Source of the DNA: Lentzea nigeriaca
GTDB taxonomy: Bacteria; Actinomycetota; Actinomycetes; Mycobacteriales; Pseudonocardiaceae
Length of the DNA: 64,000 nt
Direction: 5' to 3'
Assembly: GCF_016907955.1 (NCBI RefSeq)
Contig: NZ_JAFBCX010000015.1
Span: 99,585 to 163,584, forward strand
Made by a program: the position numbers and the translations under genes. Position 1 is the first letter of the stretch, and every line of letters begins with the position of its first letter. The notes under the pieces were generated by a model. It was not told the origin of the DNA. It worked only from the letters and a program-made list of their open reading frames with translations, and made no database searches. This document shows positions 24,793-32,918 of the stretch, piece after piece.

Positions 24793-25943
24793 GGCGCCTG
24801 GACGAGCCCTGTGCCGATGTCGGTGGACGGCAGCGGCAGTCGCAGCGCGGTGCCGGCCAGGCGGGCCCACAGCTCGAAGCCGCGGGCGCCGGTCTTCTCG
24901 GCGATCAGGATCGCGACGCCCGAGACGTGCGGGGTCGCCATGGACGTGCCGCGGAGGCGGCGGTACTTCTCCGGGAGCTTGAAGGACGAGTAGACGTCCA
25001 CTCCCGGTGCGCAGACGTCGATCTGCCCGATCTTGTCGACGCTGCCGGAAGAGAACTGCGCGATGGCCCGGTTCACGTCGATGGCGGCCACGGCGATGAT
25101 GGACGGGCAGCGGGCCGGGTGGCCCACGGGTGCGATCTTGGCCGGGCGCATGGAGGCGTTGCCCGCCGCCGCGATGATCAGCGTGCCCTTGGCCATGGCC
25201 CGCTGGGCGACGGTCTCGTAGATCTGCGAGTACGGCGTGCCCGCCGGGACGTCGGCGCCCAGGGACATCGAGATGACCGCGCAGCCGTTGGCCACGGCCC
25301 AGTCGATGCCCGCGAGGATGCCGCCGTCGGAGCCGGAGCCCGCGTTGGACAGGACCTTGCCCGCGAAGATCTCGGCTTCGTAGGCGATGCCGTAGCCCGG
25401 CAGGGTGGCGGGCTTGCGCGGACCCGCCGACGTGCCGATGCAGTGCGTGCCGTGACCGTGGCCGTCCTGCACGTCCTCGCCGGTGATGAACGACTTCGTG
25501 GTGATCGAGCGACCTTCGAAGTCCGGGTGGTTCTTCTCCCAGCCGGTGTCGAGGACGGCCAGTTTGACGCCCTTGCCGGTCGCCGTGCTGACGTCTGCGC
25601 TCACCGCCTGCAGACCCCAGGTCAGCACCGACTCGTCGGCCGCCGGTTCCAGGTCTTCGGCCGGCGCGGCGTCGTAGGCGTGCACGACGCGTTCCGGCTC
25701 GACGATCTGGACCGGACCGGGACGCTCCGCCGCGCCGTTCAGCTCGGCCAGCAGGTTCGGGTCGGCGGACACGACCGCGACGCCCAGCTCGGGGAACACC
25801 TGGACGGTGTCCGATTCCAGATCGCCGCTGTTCGGGTCGAACCCGGCGATCGCGCCGAGCTCGGCCAGCCCCTCCTCGACGGCGTCCTCCTGTAACAGCA
25901 CCAGGAATCGGCCGGTGGTCTCCACTTCCGCGGGTTGGGTCAT
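24789..25943 (-). CDS. Subtilisin-like serine protease (S8), apparently cytoplasmic
   Basis: A 384-residue S8 protease with an intact triad: Asp132 (AVLDTGW), His167 (GHGHGTHC) and Ser334 (GTSMATPH), and oxyanion Asn262 (AAAGNAS). Residues 1-105 are an N-terminal region that could be a propeptide (GRFLVLLQEDAVEEGLAEL). There is no signal peptide or membrane anchor, so it appears to act inside the cell or leave by another route. The partner gene overlaps its 3' end. ATG 25943. An imperfect hairpin sits 15 bases upstream. Confidence 0.9.
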   Translation of the reverse strand: MTQPAEVETTGRFLVLLQEDAVEEGLAELGAIAGFDPNSGDLESDTVQVFPELGVAVVSADPNLLAELNGAAERPGPVQIVEPERVVHAYDAAPAEDLEPAADESVLTWGLQAVSADVSTATGKGVKLAVLDTGWEKNHPDFEGRSITTKSFITGEDVQDGHGHGTHCIGTSAGPRKPATLPGYGIAYEAEIFAGKVLSNAGSGSDGGILAGIDWAVANGCAVISMSLGADVPAGTPYSQIYETVAQRAMAKGTLIIAAAGNASMRPAKIAPVGHPARCPSIIAVAAIDVNRAIAQFSSGSVDKIGQIDVCAPGVDVYSSFKLPEKYRRLRGTSMATPHVSGVAILIAEKTGARGFELWARLAGTALRLPLPSTDIGTGLVQAP

Positions 25944-25957
25944 GACGGATCGCCCCT

Positions 25958-25985
25958 ACTCTCTGCTAGCCCTACTAGAGAGAGT
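25958..25985 (-). terminator. Hairpin between antiporter and protease genes
   Basis: ACTCTCTGCTAG (25958-25969) and CTAGAGAGAGT (25975-25985) pair with a single bulged G around a five-base loop. It follows the antiporter stop by 21 bases and precedes the protease start by 14, so it may be a terminator of the former or a 5' leader element of the latter. Confidence 0.35.
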
Positions 25986-26006
25986 CGTCATCTGGGGGCT
26001 TCTGTT

Positions 26007-27179
26007 TCAGGCCGTATGCCTTCTTCGCTGAAAGAATTCCCCGATCGGCTCAACGTACTTGGCCGCGATCGGCCCCAGGATCGCCATCAGCAGCACGTAC
26101 GCGGTTGCGAGAGCTGCCAGCCGGTCGTTCACCTGACCGGACGCCACGGCCAGTCCCGCGATGACGATGGAGAACTCGCCGCGCGCCACCAGCGCCGCTC
26201 CCGCACGGATGCGGCCCATCTTGCCGATGCCCTGCCTGCGGGCCGCCCACCAGCCCGTGACGACCTTCGTGGCGGTCGTGATGGCGGCCAGCGCGACGGC
26301 GATGCCGAGAACGGGCGGAATCGTGCGCGGGTCGGTGTTGAGTCCGAACACGACGAAGAACATCGCGGCGAACAGGTCGCGCAGGGGTTCGAGCAGCCGG
26401 GTGGCGTTCTCGGCGGTCGAGCCGGAGATCGCGATGCCGAGCAGGAACGCGCCGACCGCGGCCGACACCTGCAGCTGCGAGGCGACGCCCGCCACGAGCA
26501 ACGCGGAGCCGAGGAGCTTCAGCAGGAACACCTCGTGGTCCGGACTGTCCACAATGGCCGAGATGAACCTGCCGTACTTCAACGCCACCACCAGAACCAC
26601 GGTGATCGCGAGCAACGAGATGCCGACCGACGTGAGCCCGCCGAGGAAGCTCACGCCCGACAGCACGGCCGTCAGCACCGGCAGGTAGACGGCCATCGCA
26701 AGGTCCTCGAACACGAGCACGGACAGCACGACCGGCGTTTCGCGGTTGCCCAGCCGGCCCAGGTCGCCGAGGACCTTCGCGACGATGCCGGACGAGGAGA
26801 TGTACGTGACGCCCGCCATCGCGAGCGCCGCCACCGGGCCCCAGCCCAGCAGCAACGCGGCGATCGCGCCCGGTGCCGCGTTCAGCACGAGGTCGAGCAC
26901 GCCCGCCATCCACGAGCGCTTCAGGCCCGTGGTGAGTTCGGACGCCGAGTACTCCAGGCCCAGCAGCAGGAGGAGCAGCACGACGCCGATCTCGCTGGCG
27001 AGGTGCGTGAATTCTTGAATGCCGTGTAACGGGACCAAGCCGCCGGCGCCGAACGCGAGACCACCGATGAGGTAGAGCGGGATGGGTGAGATGCCCATCT
27101 TCCAGGCGACGCGGCCGAGCAGACCCAGGCCGAAGAACACGCCACCCAGTTGGATCATGGCGATAGTTGTCTCGTGCAC
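26007..27179 (-). CDS. Cation:proton antiporter, CPA2 family (KhtU/KefB-like)
   Basis: A 390-residue membrane protein with about 12 hydrophobic helices. Family marks include VLLLLLLGLEYSASELTTGL near residue 70, SSSGIVAKVLGDLGRL near 128, LVFEDLAMAVYLPVL near 153 (the ion-coupling Asp in FEDL), and GRIRAGAALVARGEFSIVIA near 325. It would export K+ (or Na+) in exchange for protons. It lacks the C-terminal nucleotide-binding domain of KefB; that role is probably played by the TrkA-C protein encoded five bases upstream. ATG 27179. Confidence 0.92.
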   Translation of the reverse strand: MHETTIAMIQLGGVFFGLGLLGRVAWKMGISPIPLYLIGGLAFGAGGLVPLHGIQEFTHLASEIGVVLLLLLLGLEYSASELTTGLKRSWMAGVLDLVLNAAPGAIAALLLGWGPVAALAMAGVTYISSSGIVAKVLGDLGRLGNRETPVVLSVLVFEDLAMAVYLPVLTAVLSGVSFLGGLTSVGISLLAITVVLVVALKYGRFISAIVDSPDHEVFLLKLLGSALLVAGVASQLQVSAAVGAFLLGIAISGSTAENATRLLEPLRDLFAAMFFVVFGLNTDPRTIPPVLGIAVALAAITTATKVVTGWWAARRQGIGKMGRIRAGAALVARGEFSIVIAGLAVASGQVNDRLAALATAYVLLMAILGPIAAKYVEPIGEFFQRRRHTA

Positions 27180-27184
27180 TGTGG

Positions 27185-27667
27185 TTAACCGCCGTGGAGG
27201 ATCTCAGCGGCGGCGTCGAGGCCTTCCGCGGTGCCGACGACGACAGCGAGGTCGCCGTTTTCGAAGATGAAGTCGGGGCCGGGCGACGGGTGTGCGTTGC
27301 CCGAGCGCACGACGGCCACGATGGACGCACCGGTCCTCGTGCGCAGAGCGGTCTCACCGAGCGTGTGGTTCGCGAACGCGGTGACCGGCAGCTGGCGGGT
27401 GGTGATGCCGGTGATGTCGCGGTGCTCCTCGCGCAGGTGGGCGACGAGCTGCGGCGCGCCGAGCAGGCCCGCGAGCGTGTTCGCCTCTTCCGGTGAGAGG
27501 GGTATCGACGCGGCACAGGAATCGGGATCCGACGCCTTCGAGAGGATGAGCTCGAACCGGCCGTCCCGGTATGTGATCACGCCGACGCGACGTCCGGCGC
27601 GGATCATGAAGTCCTGGCGCGTTCCGATTCCCGGCAAAGGCGTGATCTCGACGTTCACACAGATCAT
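27185..27667 (-). CDS. TrkA-C (RCK_C) regulatory subunit of the antiporter (KhtT-like)
   Basis: About 160 residues. The N-terminal part (VNVEITPLPGIGTRQDFMI) is the KhtT-type domain; residues 80-155 form an RCK_C domain (ITTRQLPVTAFANHTLGETA, ending FENGDLAVVVGTAEGL). In characterised pairs this subunit senses nucleotide or pH and gates the antiporter. ATG 27667 and GTG 27658 are both possible; no ribosome site is evident, suggesting a leaderless message. Its start is only nine bases from that of the divergent DUF1015 gene. Confidence 0.9.
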   Translation of the reverse strand: MICVNVEITPLPGIGTRQDFMIRAGRRVGVITYRDGRFELILSKASDPDSCAASIPLSPEEANTLAGLLGAPQLVAHLREEHRDITGITTRQLPVTAFANHTLGETALRTRTGASIVAVVRSGNAHPSPGPDFIFENGDLAVVVGTAEGLDAAAEILHGG

Positions 27668-27676
27668 GATACGTGG

Positions 27677-28780
27677 ATGACACTGCGAGTACGCCCAGTG
27701 CGACGCGGGTGGGTGGTGCGCGACCGCGTGCCGGGTCCCGACGTCGACGAGTTCGCCGAACCCGGACAGGTGATCGGGGCGCTCGCCAGAGCCGGGCACG
27801 GGACGTTGCTGGGCGTGCAGCACCCGCACCGCACTCCGGCCGCGCTGGCCGCGGGGACGGGACTGCTGGACACGTTGCCACACGCCCGCGCGGAGCTCGC
27901 GGCGCTGATCCGGCGGGCGTACCGGGAGGTGACCGACGTCGTCGCGCCGTACCGGGTGGACGGACCGGACGGGACGGCGTGCGGGGTGCTGTGCCTCGTC
28001 GACCCGGACGCGATCGCGCACACCGAGGACGTCTACCCGGACGTGGTCGCCGAACGCGGCCAGGTGCTGGCCTCGCTCGGCACCGCCACGAGCGCCGCGA
28101 TGCTCATCCCGATCACGCCGCACGACGGGCTGACCGATCTCGTGCTCGGCATGACCGGGGAGCCGGAAGTGTCCCTTGTGGACTCCGGCGGGCGCAGGCA
28201 CTGGGTGTGGCTCGTGGGGCCGGGCGCGTTGCAGGACGCGTTCCTGGAGGCGGCCGGCGCGCATCCGTTGCTCGTGGCGGACGGCAACCACCGCGTGGCG
28301 GCGGCGCGGTCGGCGGGGCTCGCCGGTCTGCTGGCGCTCGTCACGTCCGGGCCGGGGCTGCGGGTCGGGCCGATCCACCGCGCGATCGCCGGAACCGGGT
28401 TGGGCGCGTCCGATCTGGTGACCGCGTGGGAACGGGTAGGGCTCACGGTGTCGTCGTTGCCCTACGTCGTCGACCCCGAGCCGGGTGTGGTCGTCGTGCG
28501 GTGCGCCGACGAGGTCCTGCGAGTGGAACTGCCTGCCGGACAAGGGATCGACCACGCCGTCGTGGAGTCCGTCCTGCTGGACCGGGCACTCGGGCTGGAC
28601 CCCGAGAGCCCGAGCGTGCGCCCGGTCGTCGACCCCTCGGTCGAGGCCGAGGCGGTGTTGCTGATCGCACCGGTGCCGATGAAGGAAGTGCTGGCAGGAA
28701 CCAAGATGCCGCGCAAGAGCACCTACTTCACCCCCAAACCGCGCAGCGGCTTGCTGCTCGCCGACCTGTCTCATCCTTAG
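27677..28780 (+). CDS. DUF1015 family protein
   Basis: A 367-residue DUF1015 protein. Family features: LLVADGNHRVAAARSAG near residue 200 (the D-G-x-H-R motif), and the C-terminal signature KMPRKSTYFTPKPRSGLL. DUF1015 includes SerK-type free-serine kinases in archaea, but this member is shorter than the usual 400 and activity is not established. ATG 27677 has no ribosome site and lies nine bases from the divergent antiporter-regulator start. Confidence 0.85.
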   Translation: MTLRVRPVRRGWVVRDRVPGPDVDEFAEPGQVIGALARAGHGTLLGVQHPHRTPAALAAGTGLLDTLPHARAELAALIRRAYREVTDVVAPYRVDGPDGTACGVLCLVDPDAIAHTEDVYPDVVAERGQVLASLGTATSAAMLIPITPHDGLTDLVLGMTGEPEVSLVDSGGRRHWVWLVGPGALQDAFLEAAGAHPLLVADGNHRVAAARSAGLAGLLALVTSGPGLRVGPIHRAIAGTGLGASDLVTAWERVGLTVSSLPYVVDPEPGVVVVRCADEVLRVELPAGQGIDHAVVESVLLDRALGLDPESPSVRPVVDPSVEAEAVLLIAPVPMKEVLAGTKMPRKSTYFTPKPRSGLLLADLSHP

Positions 28781-28844
28781 GGCCCTGTCGGCCGGGTTCG
28801 TTCGGCCCTGTCGGACGATCGGGCCGCCGGAACAGACTCGGCGG

Positions 28845-29789
28845 ATGCATCAGGACGCTTCGCCCTTGCTGCCACCGCCGCACGCCAAGATCGGGCTCGT
28901 GCACGTCAGGCATCTGCGGGCGATGACGGCCGCGCTGCGAGCCGTGGACTACCGCTACGGCGGTGGGTCGTGCCGTACCCAGGTGCAGGCGCTGTTGTCG
29001 TGGTGTGACAAGGCGTTCGCGCATTCGGCGAGTGCCGCGGTGCGCCGTGAGTTCCGCCGTGCCGTCGCCGAACTGCACGCGCTCGCGGGATGGACCGCCT
29101 TCGACGCCGGGCTCGGCGGGTCCGCGCACCGCCACTTCCAGCTCGCCCTGGACTTCGCCCAGGACGAGGATCTGGTGGCGAACATCCGCTACCGGATGGG
29201 GCGGGTCCACCTGCACCACGGTGGGCCCGCCGAAGCCCTCGGCATGTTCCGTCTCGCCGGTCTGGTCGGGACGAACCACCACACGGCCGCGATCCTCGCC
29301 GCGAACCAGGCGTGGTGCTACGCCGAGCTCGGGCAGCGCGGGCCGGCGCTGGCGTTGCTGGGGCGTGCGCACGACGAGTTCGCACGGGCGGATGTGGACA
29401 GTGCGCAGCCGTGGGCGGCGTTCTTCGACGTGCACGACCTCGCCGGGATCACCGGTGCCGTCTACACGACTCTCGCGCGCACGGTCGACACGAGCTTCGC
29501 GCGTCCGGCGATCACCGCGCTGGGGCAGGCCGTCACGGGCTATCGCGAGGAGATGGCGCGCAGCCGGACGTTCGCGCTGATCTCGTTGTCGCTCAACCAT
29601 CTTCTGGAAGGCGACGCGGACGAGGCGGCGGCGGTCGCGGCGCTGACCGTGACGCAGTCCGCGGACATCCTGTCCGCACGAACGCGCAAGAAGCTCGAAC
29701 CGCTGCACGCCGAGGCGGACAGGCGCCGCGCGACCACGCTGAGGGAGTTGATCACACCGTTGCTGACTGCTCCGTTGTATGCCGCGTGA
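28845..29789 (+). CDS. TPR-like regulatory protein without HTH
   Basis: A 314-residue all-helical protein resembling the C-terminal TPR part of actinobacterial XRE/SARP-type regulators: LAGWTAFDAGLGGSAHRHFQ near residue 85, then NQAWCYAELGQRGPALALLG near 155. It has no DNA-binding domain at its N-terminus (MHQDASPLLPPPHAKIGLVH). It likely works as a protein-binding adapter for the following HATPase-receiver protein, whose ATG overlaps its TGA by one base. ATG 28845. Confidence 0.75.
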   Translation: MHQDASPLLPPPHAKIGLVHVRHLRAMTAALRAVDYRYGGGSCRTQVQALLSWCDKAFAHSASAAVRREFRRAVAELHALAGWTAFDAGLGGSAHRHFQLALDFAQDEDLVANIRYRMGRVHLHHGGPAEALGMFRLAGLVGTNHHTAAILAANQAWCYAELGQRGPALALLGRAHDEFARADVDSAQPWAAFFDVHDLAGITGAVYTTLARTVDTSFARPAITALGQAVTGYREEMARSRTFALISLSLNHLLEGDADEAAAVAALTVTQSADILSARTRKKLEPLHAEADRRRATTLRELITPLLTAPLYAA

Positions 29790-30532
29790 TGAACGCACAG
29801 ACCCGATGGTTTCCGGCGGTTCCGGGGTCGTTGCCCGCGATCCGGGTCTTCGTGCGGGAGCTCGCCGGTGAGTCGGGCCTGAACGGTGACGACGCGCGGG
29901 ACGTGCTGCTCGCGGTGTCCGAGGCGGCGGAGAACGCGGTGCGGTGCGCGGGCGCGTCCGTCGTGGGGGTGACGTGGGAGCTGCGCGATCACGCGGTGCT
30001 GCTGACGATCGAGGACGACGGAGTGTTCGACCACGGCGGTGCCTCCTCCCGCCCGCTCGGGTTGCGGCTGCTGTTCGGCATCGCCGACGAGGTGCAGGTG
30101 CGGCCCGGCAGACCGACCTGGCCCGGCACGGTCGTGCGAGCGCTCGTCCGGGTCTGGTCGCGTGCGGGCGTCCCGGATCTGCCCGCGCCACCGGGACGTC
30201 CGCGCGTGCTGATCGTGGACGGCGACAGGTTCTCCGGTCAGTCGCTGGCCGCGTTCCTGCACGCCGAGGGCTACGAGGCGGCGCTCGTGACGACGGTGGA
30301 GGCGGCCGAGGCGGCGCTGGAGAACCCTCCAGCGCTGGCGGTGGTCGACCTGTTGACGTCTCATGGTGAGGGGACGCGGTTCGCCGCCGTCGCGCGGGCG
30401 TTCGGAGTGCCGGTTGTAGCCGTTTCGGCGATCGAGTCGGCCACGTCGGTGGCCGATGCTTACCTACCGAAACCAGCGCATCCACTGCGTGTGCTCGCGG
30501 CGGTGCGCGACCTGCTGTCTCCCGATCCGTGA
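29789..30532 (+). CDS. RsbW-like ATPase domain fused to a receiver domain
   Basis: A 247-residue regulator. Residues 1-115 are a GHKL ATPase of the anti-sigma kinase type (SEAAENAVRCAG N-box, then TIEDDGVFDHGG). Residues 133-247 are a response-regulator receiver (RVLIVDGDRFSGQSL, phospho-acceptor region LAVVDLLTSHGEG, Lys in YLPKPAHP). Together with the STAS protein encoded next it forms a partner-switching set in which phosphorylation of the receiver could tune anti-sigma or kinase action. ATG 29789 overlaps the preceding stop. Confidence 0.85.
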   Translation: MNAQTRWFPAVPGSLPAIRVFVRELAGESGLNGDDARDVLLAVSEAAENAVRCAGASVVGVTWELRDHAVLLTIEDDGVFDHGGASSRPLGLRLLFGIADEVQVRPGRPTWPGTVVRALVRVWSRAGVPDLPAPPGRPRVLIVDGDRFSGQSLAAFLHAEGYEAALVTTVEAAEAALENPPALAVVDLLTSHGEGTRFAAVARAFGVPVVAVSAIESATSVADAYLPKPAHPLRVLAAVRDLLSPDP

Positions 30533-30540
30533 GGCGCGCG

Positions 30541-30858
30541 ATGGAACCCGTACCAGGACTGCTCGAAGTGCGCCGCCGGGGCGCGTGGGTGACGCTGCTC
30601 GGCGAGGTCGACCTGACCACCAGTGGGCTGCTGCGGTCCGAACTGGCCCTGGCCTGCGCGTCCGGGGACGGAGGGGACGTCGTGATCGACTTCACGGACC
30701 TGACTTTCATCGGGTCGAGCGGTCTGCACGTGCTGATCGAGACGGCGACGAACCTGGGGGAACGGCGGCTCGTGCTGCTCGGCGGCGGGTGGGCTGCCTA
30801 TGTCGTCAACCTGCTCGGCCTCACCACGCGGTACCCCAACATCGTCGTCGACGGGTGA
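30541..30858 (+). CDS. STAS-domain anti-anti-sigma factor
   Basis: A 105-residue STAS protein with the expected order: VTLLGEVDLTTSGLLRSEL, VIDFTDLTFIGSSGLHVLIE (phosphorylatable Ser in GSSG) and LVLLGGGWAAYVVNLLGLTT. It would bind the adjacent RsbW-like ATPase and release its target when dephosphorylated. ATG 30541 is chosen because TGAGG lies six bases before it; GTG 30529, overlapping the previous stop, is an alternative. Confidence 0.88.
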   Translation: MEPVPGLLEVRRRGAWVTLLGEVDLTTSGLLRSELALACASGDGGDVVIDFTDLTFIGSSGLHVLIETATNLGERRLVLLGGGWAAYVVNLLGLTTRYPNIVVDG

Positions 30859-30898
30859 GCCCCGGCGTGCGCGCTCATGCCGCGCTACTGTCGATCGC

Positions 30899-31261
30899 AT
30901 GGCTGTACGAGCGATCAGGGGAGCCACGCAGATCGACGCGGACTCGCGCGAACTGCTGCTGGAGGCCACGGCCGAGCTGGTGCGGGAGGTGCTGGAGCGC
31001 AACGCCCTGTCGACCGACGACCTGATCAGCGTCGTGCTCACCGCCACACCCGATCTGACGTCCGAGTTCCCGGCCTACGCGGCACGCCAGGCAGGGCTCT
31101 CCGACGTTCCGCTGCTGTCCGCGACCGAGATCGCCGTGCCCGGCGCCATGCCGCGGGTGATCCGGCTGCTGGCGCACGTCGAGACGGACCTGCCGCGGTC
31201 GTCGATCAAGCACGTCTACCTGCGCGGGGCGGCCGCGCTGCGGACCGACCTGAACCACTGA
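30899..31261 (+). CDS. aroH: Chorismate mutase, AroH class
   Basis: A 120-residue monofunctional chorismate mutase of the trimeric AroH fold, converting chorismate to prephenate for Phe/Tyr synthesis. Active-site elements: Arg in VRAIRGATQ at residues 3-11, FPAYAARQAGLSDVPLLSA near 60, Arg in GAMPRVIRLLAHVE near 87, and KHVYLRGAAALR near 110. ATG 30899. It is followed three bases later by the DUF4937 gene. Confidence 0.93.
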   Translation: MAVRAIRGATQIDADSRELLLEATAELVREVLERNALSTDDLISVVLTATPDLTSEFPAYAARQAGLSDVPLLSATEIAVPGAMPRVIRLLAHVETDLPRSSIKHVYLRGAAALRTDLNH

Positions 31262-31263
31262 GC

Positions 31264-31860
31264 GTGCTGATCAAGTGGGTGCGGTGCCGGGTCACCGATC
31301 GTGCGGCGTTCACCCTTGGCCAGGAGCGGTGGAAAGCGCTTGCTGACGTCCCGGGGTTCCGCGGCCAGTGGGGCGGGTGGAGCCGGACTCGGCTCGGCGT
31401 TGCGCACGTGTTCGCGTGGTGGTGGTCGGCTGACGATTACGCGGCGTTCCTCACCGGACCGCACGACGGCCTCGCCGCTGGGCAGGCCGGGAGCTACGCG
31501 GAGATCAGCGTGCGCCTGTTCGAGCTCGAGCTGATCATCGGTGCGGAGCCCGGTGCGGGGAACGTCGTCAGGCTGGCCCACTGCGATGTGCTTCCTGGCA
31601 GAGAAGAGCACTTCGTCCGCGCGCAGGCTGAGGTGTGGAATCCGGGTATGGAAGACGCACCCGGCATGCTCGGCGGGCTGTTCGGCCGCGACGAGCAGGA
31701 GTTCCTCGTGCTGACGTGGTGGCAGTCGGAGCAGGACCACGGCCGGTATCAGCGAGAGCGCTTTCCACGTTTGCGCAAGGCATCCGGTGCCGCGGAGGAC
31801 CTCGCGGGGATCAACGGCGACCTCGTCGTTCTGGAGCCCACCTGGACCGTGCTGCCCTGA
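31264..31860 (+). CDS. DUF4937-like monooxygenase-fold protein
   Basis: A 198-residue protein with two dimeric alpha-beta-barrel-like repeats. The first begins IKWVRCRVTDRAAFTLGQER with a Trp-rich GFRGQWGGWSR; the second begins VVRLAHCDVLPGREEHFVRA and contains FLVLTWWQSEQDHGRYQRER. The family (DUF4937/YdbC-like) has no settled function; the fold resembles antibiotic-monooxygenase and stress proteins. GTG 31264 follows AroH closely, so it is probably in the same transcript. Confidence 0.8.
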   Translation: MLIKWVRCRVTDRAAFTLGQERWKALADVPGFRGQWGGWSRTRLGVAHVFAWWWSADDYAAFLTGPHDGLAAGQAGSYAEISVRLFELELIIGAEPGAGNVVRLAHCDVLPGREEHFVRAQAEVWNPGMEDAPGMLGGLFGRDEQEFLVLTWWQSEQDHGRYQRERFPRLRKASGAAEDLAGINGDLVVLEPTWTVLP

Positions 31861-31966
31861 ACGGCTGCCAGTTCATGGCCAGATCGTTGTCACGACCGCT
31901 CTGACGGACGGCCCGGTCCTACTGTGCCGGGTGGCAGAGCGGGGTACGTCCAGGGCAGAGGACAAC

Positions 31967-32401
31967 GTGGCAGCTGACTTCTTCGTGTCGTTCGCCAAGC
32001 ACGACATCGACTGGGCGCGCTGGATCGCGGCCGTGCTCGAGCTGGAGGGGTACGAGGTCGTCTTCCAGGAGCAGGACATGCTGCCCGGCCACAACGTCGT
32101 GCGGCAGATGCAGCTGGGGGCGGCGGCGACCCGCACGATCGCGGTGCTCAGCCCCACCTACGCGGACCGGCCCTATCCGCTGTCGGAGTGGGCGGCGGCC
32201 TACGTGCGCGATCCGGTGGGGGTGGAGCGCACGCTGATTCCCGTGCGGGTCAAGGAGTGCAGGCCGCCGGGGCTGCTCGCGGCGATCGTCTACATCGACC
32301 TCGTCGGCACCGATCGGGACGAGGCGAAACGGCGGCTGCTCAAGGGCATCGACCTCGAACGTCCGAAGCCGACGGAAGAGCCGCCCTTCCCGGGAGGGTG
32401 A
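31967..32401 (+). CDS. Small TIR-domain protein (first of a convergent pair)
   Basis: A 144-residue stand-alone TIR domain: ADFFVSFAKHDIDWARWIAA at the start (box 1), GYEVVFQEQDMLPGHNVV near 35 (BB loop), TIAVLSPTYADRPYPLSEWA near 66, and TLIPVRVKECRPPGLLAAIV. TIR domains of bacterial immunity consume NAD or make cyclic ADP-ribose signals. Here Glu precedes the Trp of SEW, and the position four after it is Tyr, so catalysis is uncertain. GTG 31967 with AGAGG just upstream gives the family N-terminus; GTG 31931 is an alternative. It ends base-to-base with the second TIR gene. Confidence 0.85.
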   Translation: MAADFFVSFAKHDIDWARWIAAVLELEGYEVVFQEQDMLPGHNVVRQMQLGAAATRTIAVLSPTYADRPYPLSEWAAAYVRDPVGVERTLIPVRVKECRPPGLLAAIVYIDLVGTDRDEAKRRLLKGIDLERPKPTEEPPFPGG

Positions 32402-32836
32402 TCAGTGCGGGAAAAGCCGCTGCCCGGCCTGGCGCCTATGGGTGCCGTTGATCCCCGCGATCAGCGTCGCCGCCGCCTGGTCGCGGTTCAGGCCGACGAG
32501 GTCGAGGTACCGCACGTCGCGCAGCAGGCCCTCTGGACGGCAGTCGGCGACACGGACCGGGATCAGCTTGCGCCGCACTCCGGCCGGGTCGGCGTCCCAC
32601 GCGGCGTGCCACTCGGCGGCGAGGGCGGTGTCGGCGAGGTAGGCGGGGGAGAGCACGACCAGCGTTCGACGGGAGAGGCGCACCGCCTCGTCGACGCGGT
32701 GCACGCGGTGGTGGCCGGGGAGGCGATCGCGGACCTCGGCCCGGACTTGGTGGCCCTCCTGCTCCAGCTGGAACGCGATCCACCTGGCCCAGTCGCCGTC
32801 GGTTTCGGCGGCGGACACGAAAAAGTCCCAGAGCAT
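32402..32836 (-). CDS. Small TIR-domain protein (second of a convergent pair)
   Basis: Also 144 residues and clearly homologous to the converging neighbour: LWDFFVSAAETDGDWARWIA, GHQVRAEVRDRLPGHHRV, LVVLSPAYLADTALAAEWHA, LIPVRVADCRPEGLLRDVRY. It has diverged in the BB loop. ATG 32836 is the start closest to the conserved box; GTG 32845 is possible. The stop codons of the pair abut (32401/32402). Its 5' side faces the Hsp70 gene, with 82 bases between the two divergent starts. Confidence 0.85.
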   Translation of the reverse strand: MLWDFFVSAAETDGDWARWIAFQLEQEGHQVRAEVRDRLPGHHRVHRVDEAVRLSRRTLVVLSPAYLADTALAAEWHAAWDADPAGVRRKLIPVRVADCRPEGLLRDVRYLDLVGLNRDQAAATLIAGINGTHRRQAGQRLFPH

Positions 32837-32918
32837 GAATTCCACCCGGACGTCGAATAGTTTCCGCTGTGCACTCCGAGTGGCAGAATAGTCGGCCTTC
32901 ACGAGACTTGGGGTGTGG

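Noticed and set aside
28781..28830. Repeated GGCCCTGTCGG between DUF1015 and the TPR gene
   Set aside because: Only two short copies in a GC-rich 60-base gap, with no pairing or promoter-like arrangement strong enough to call.
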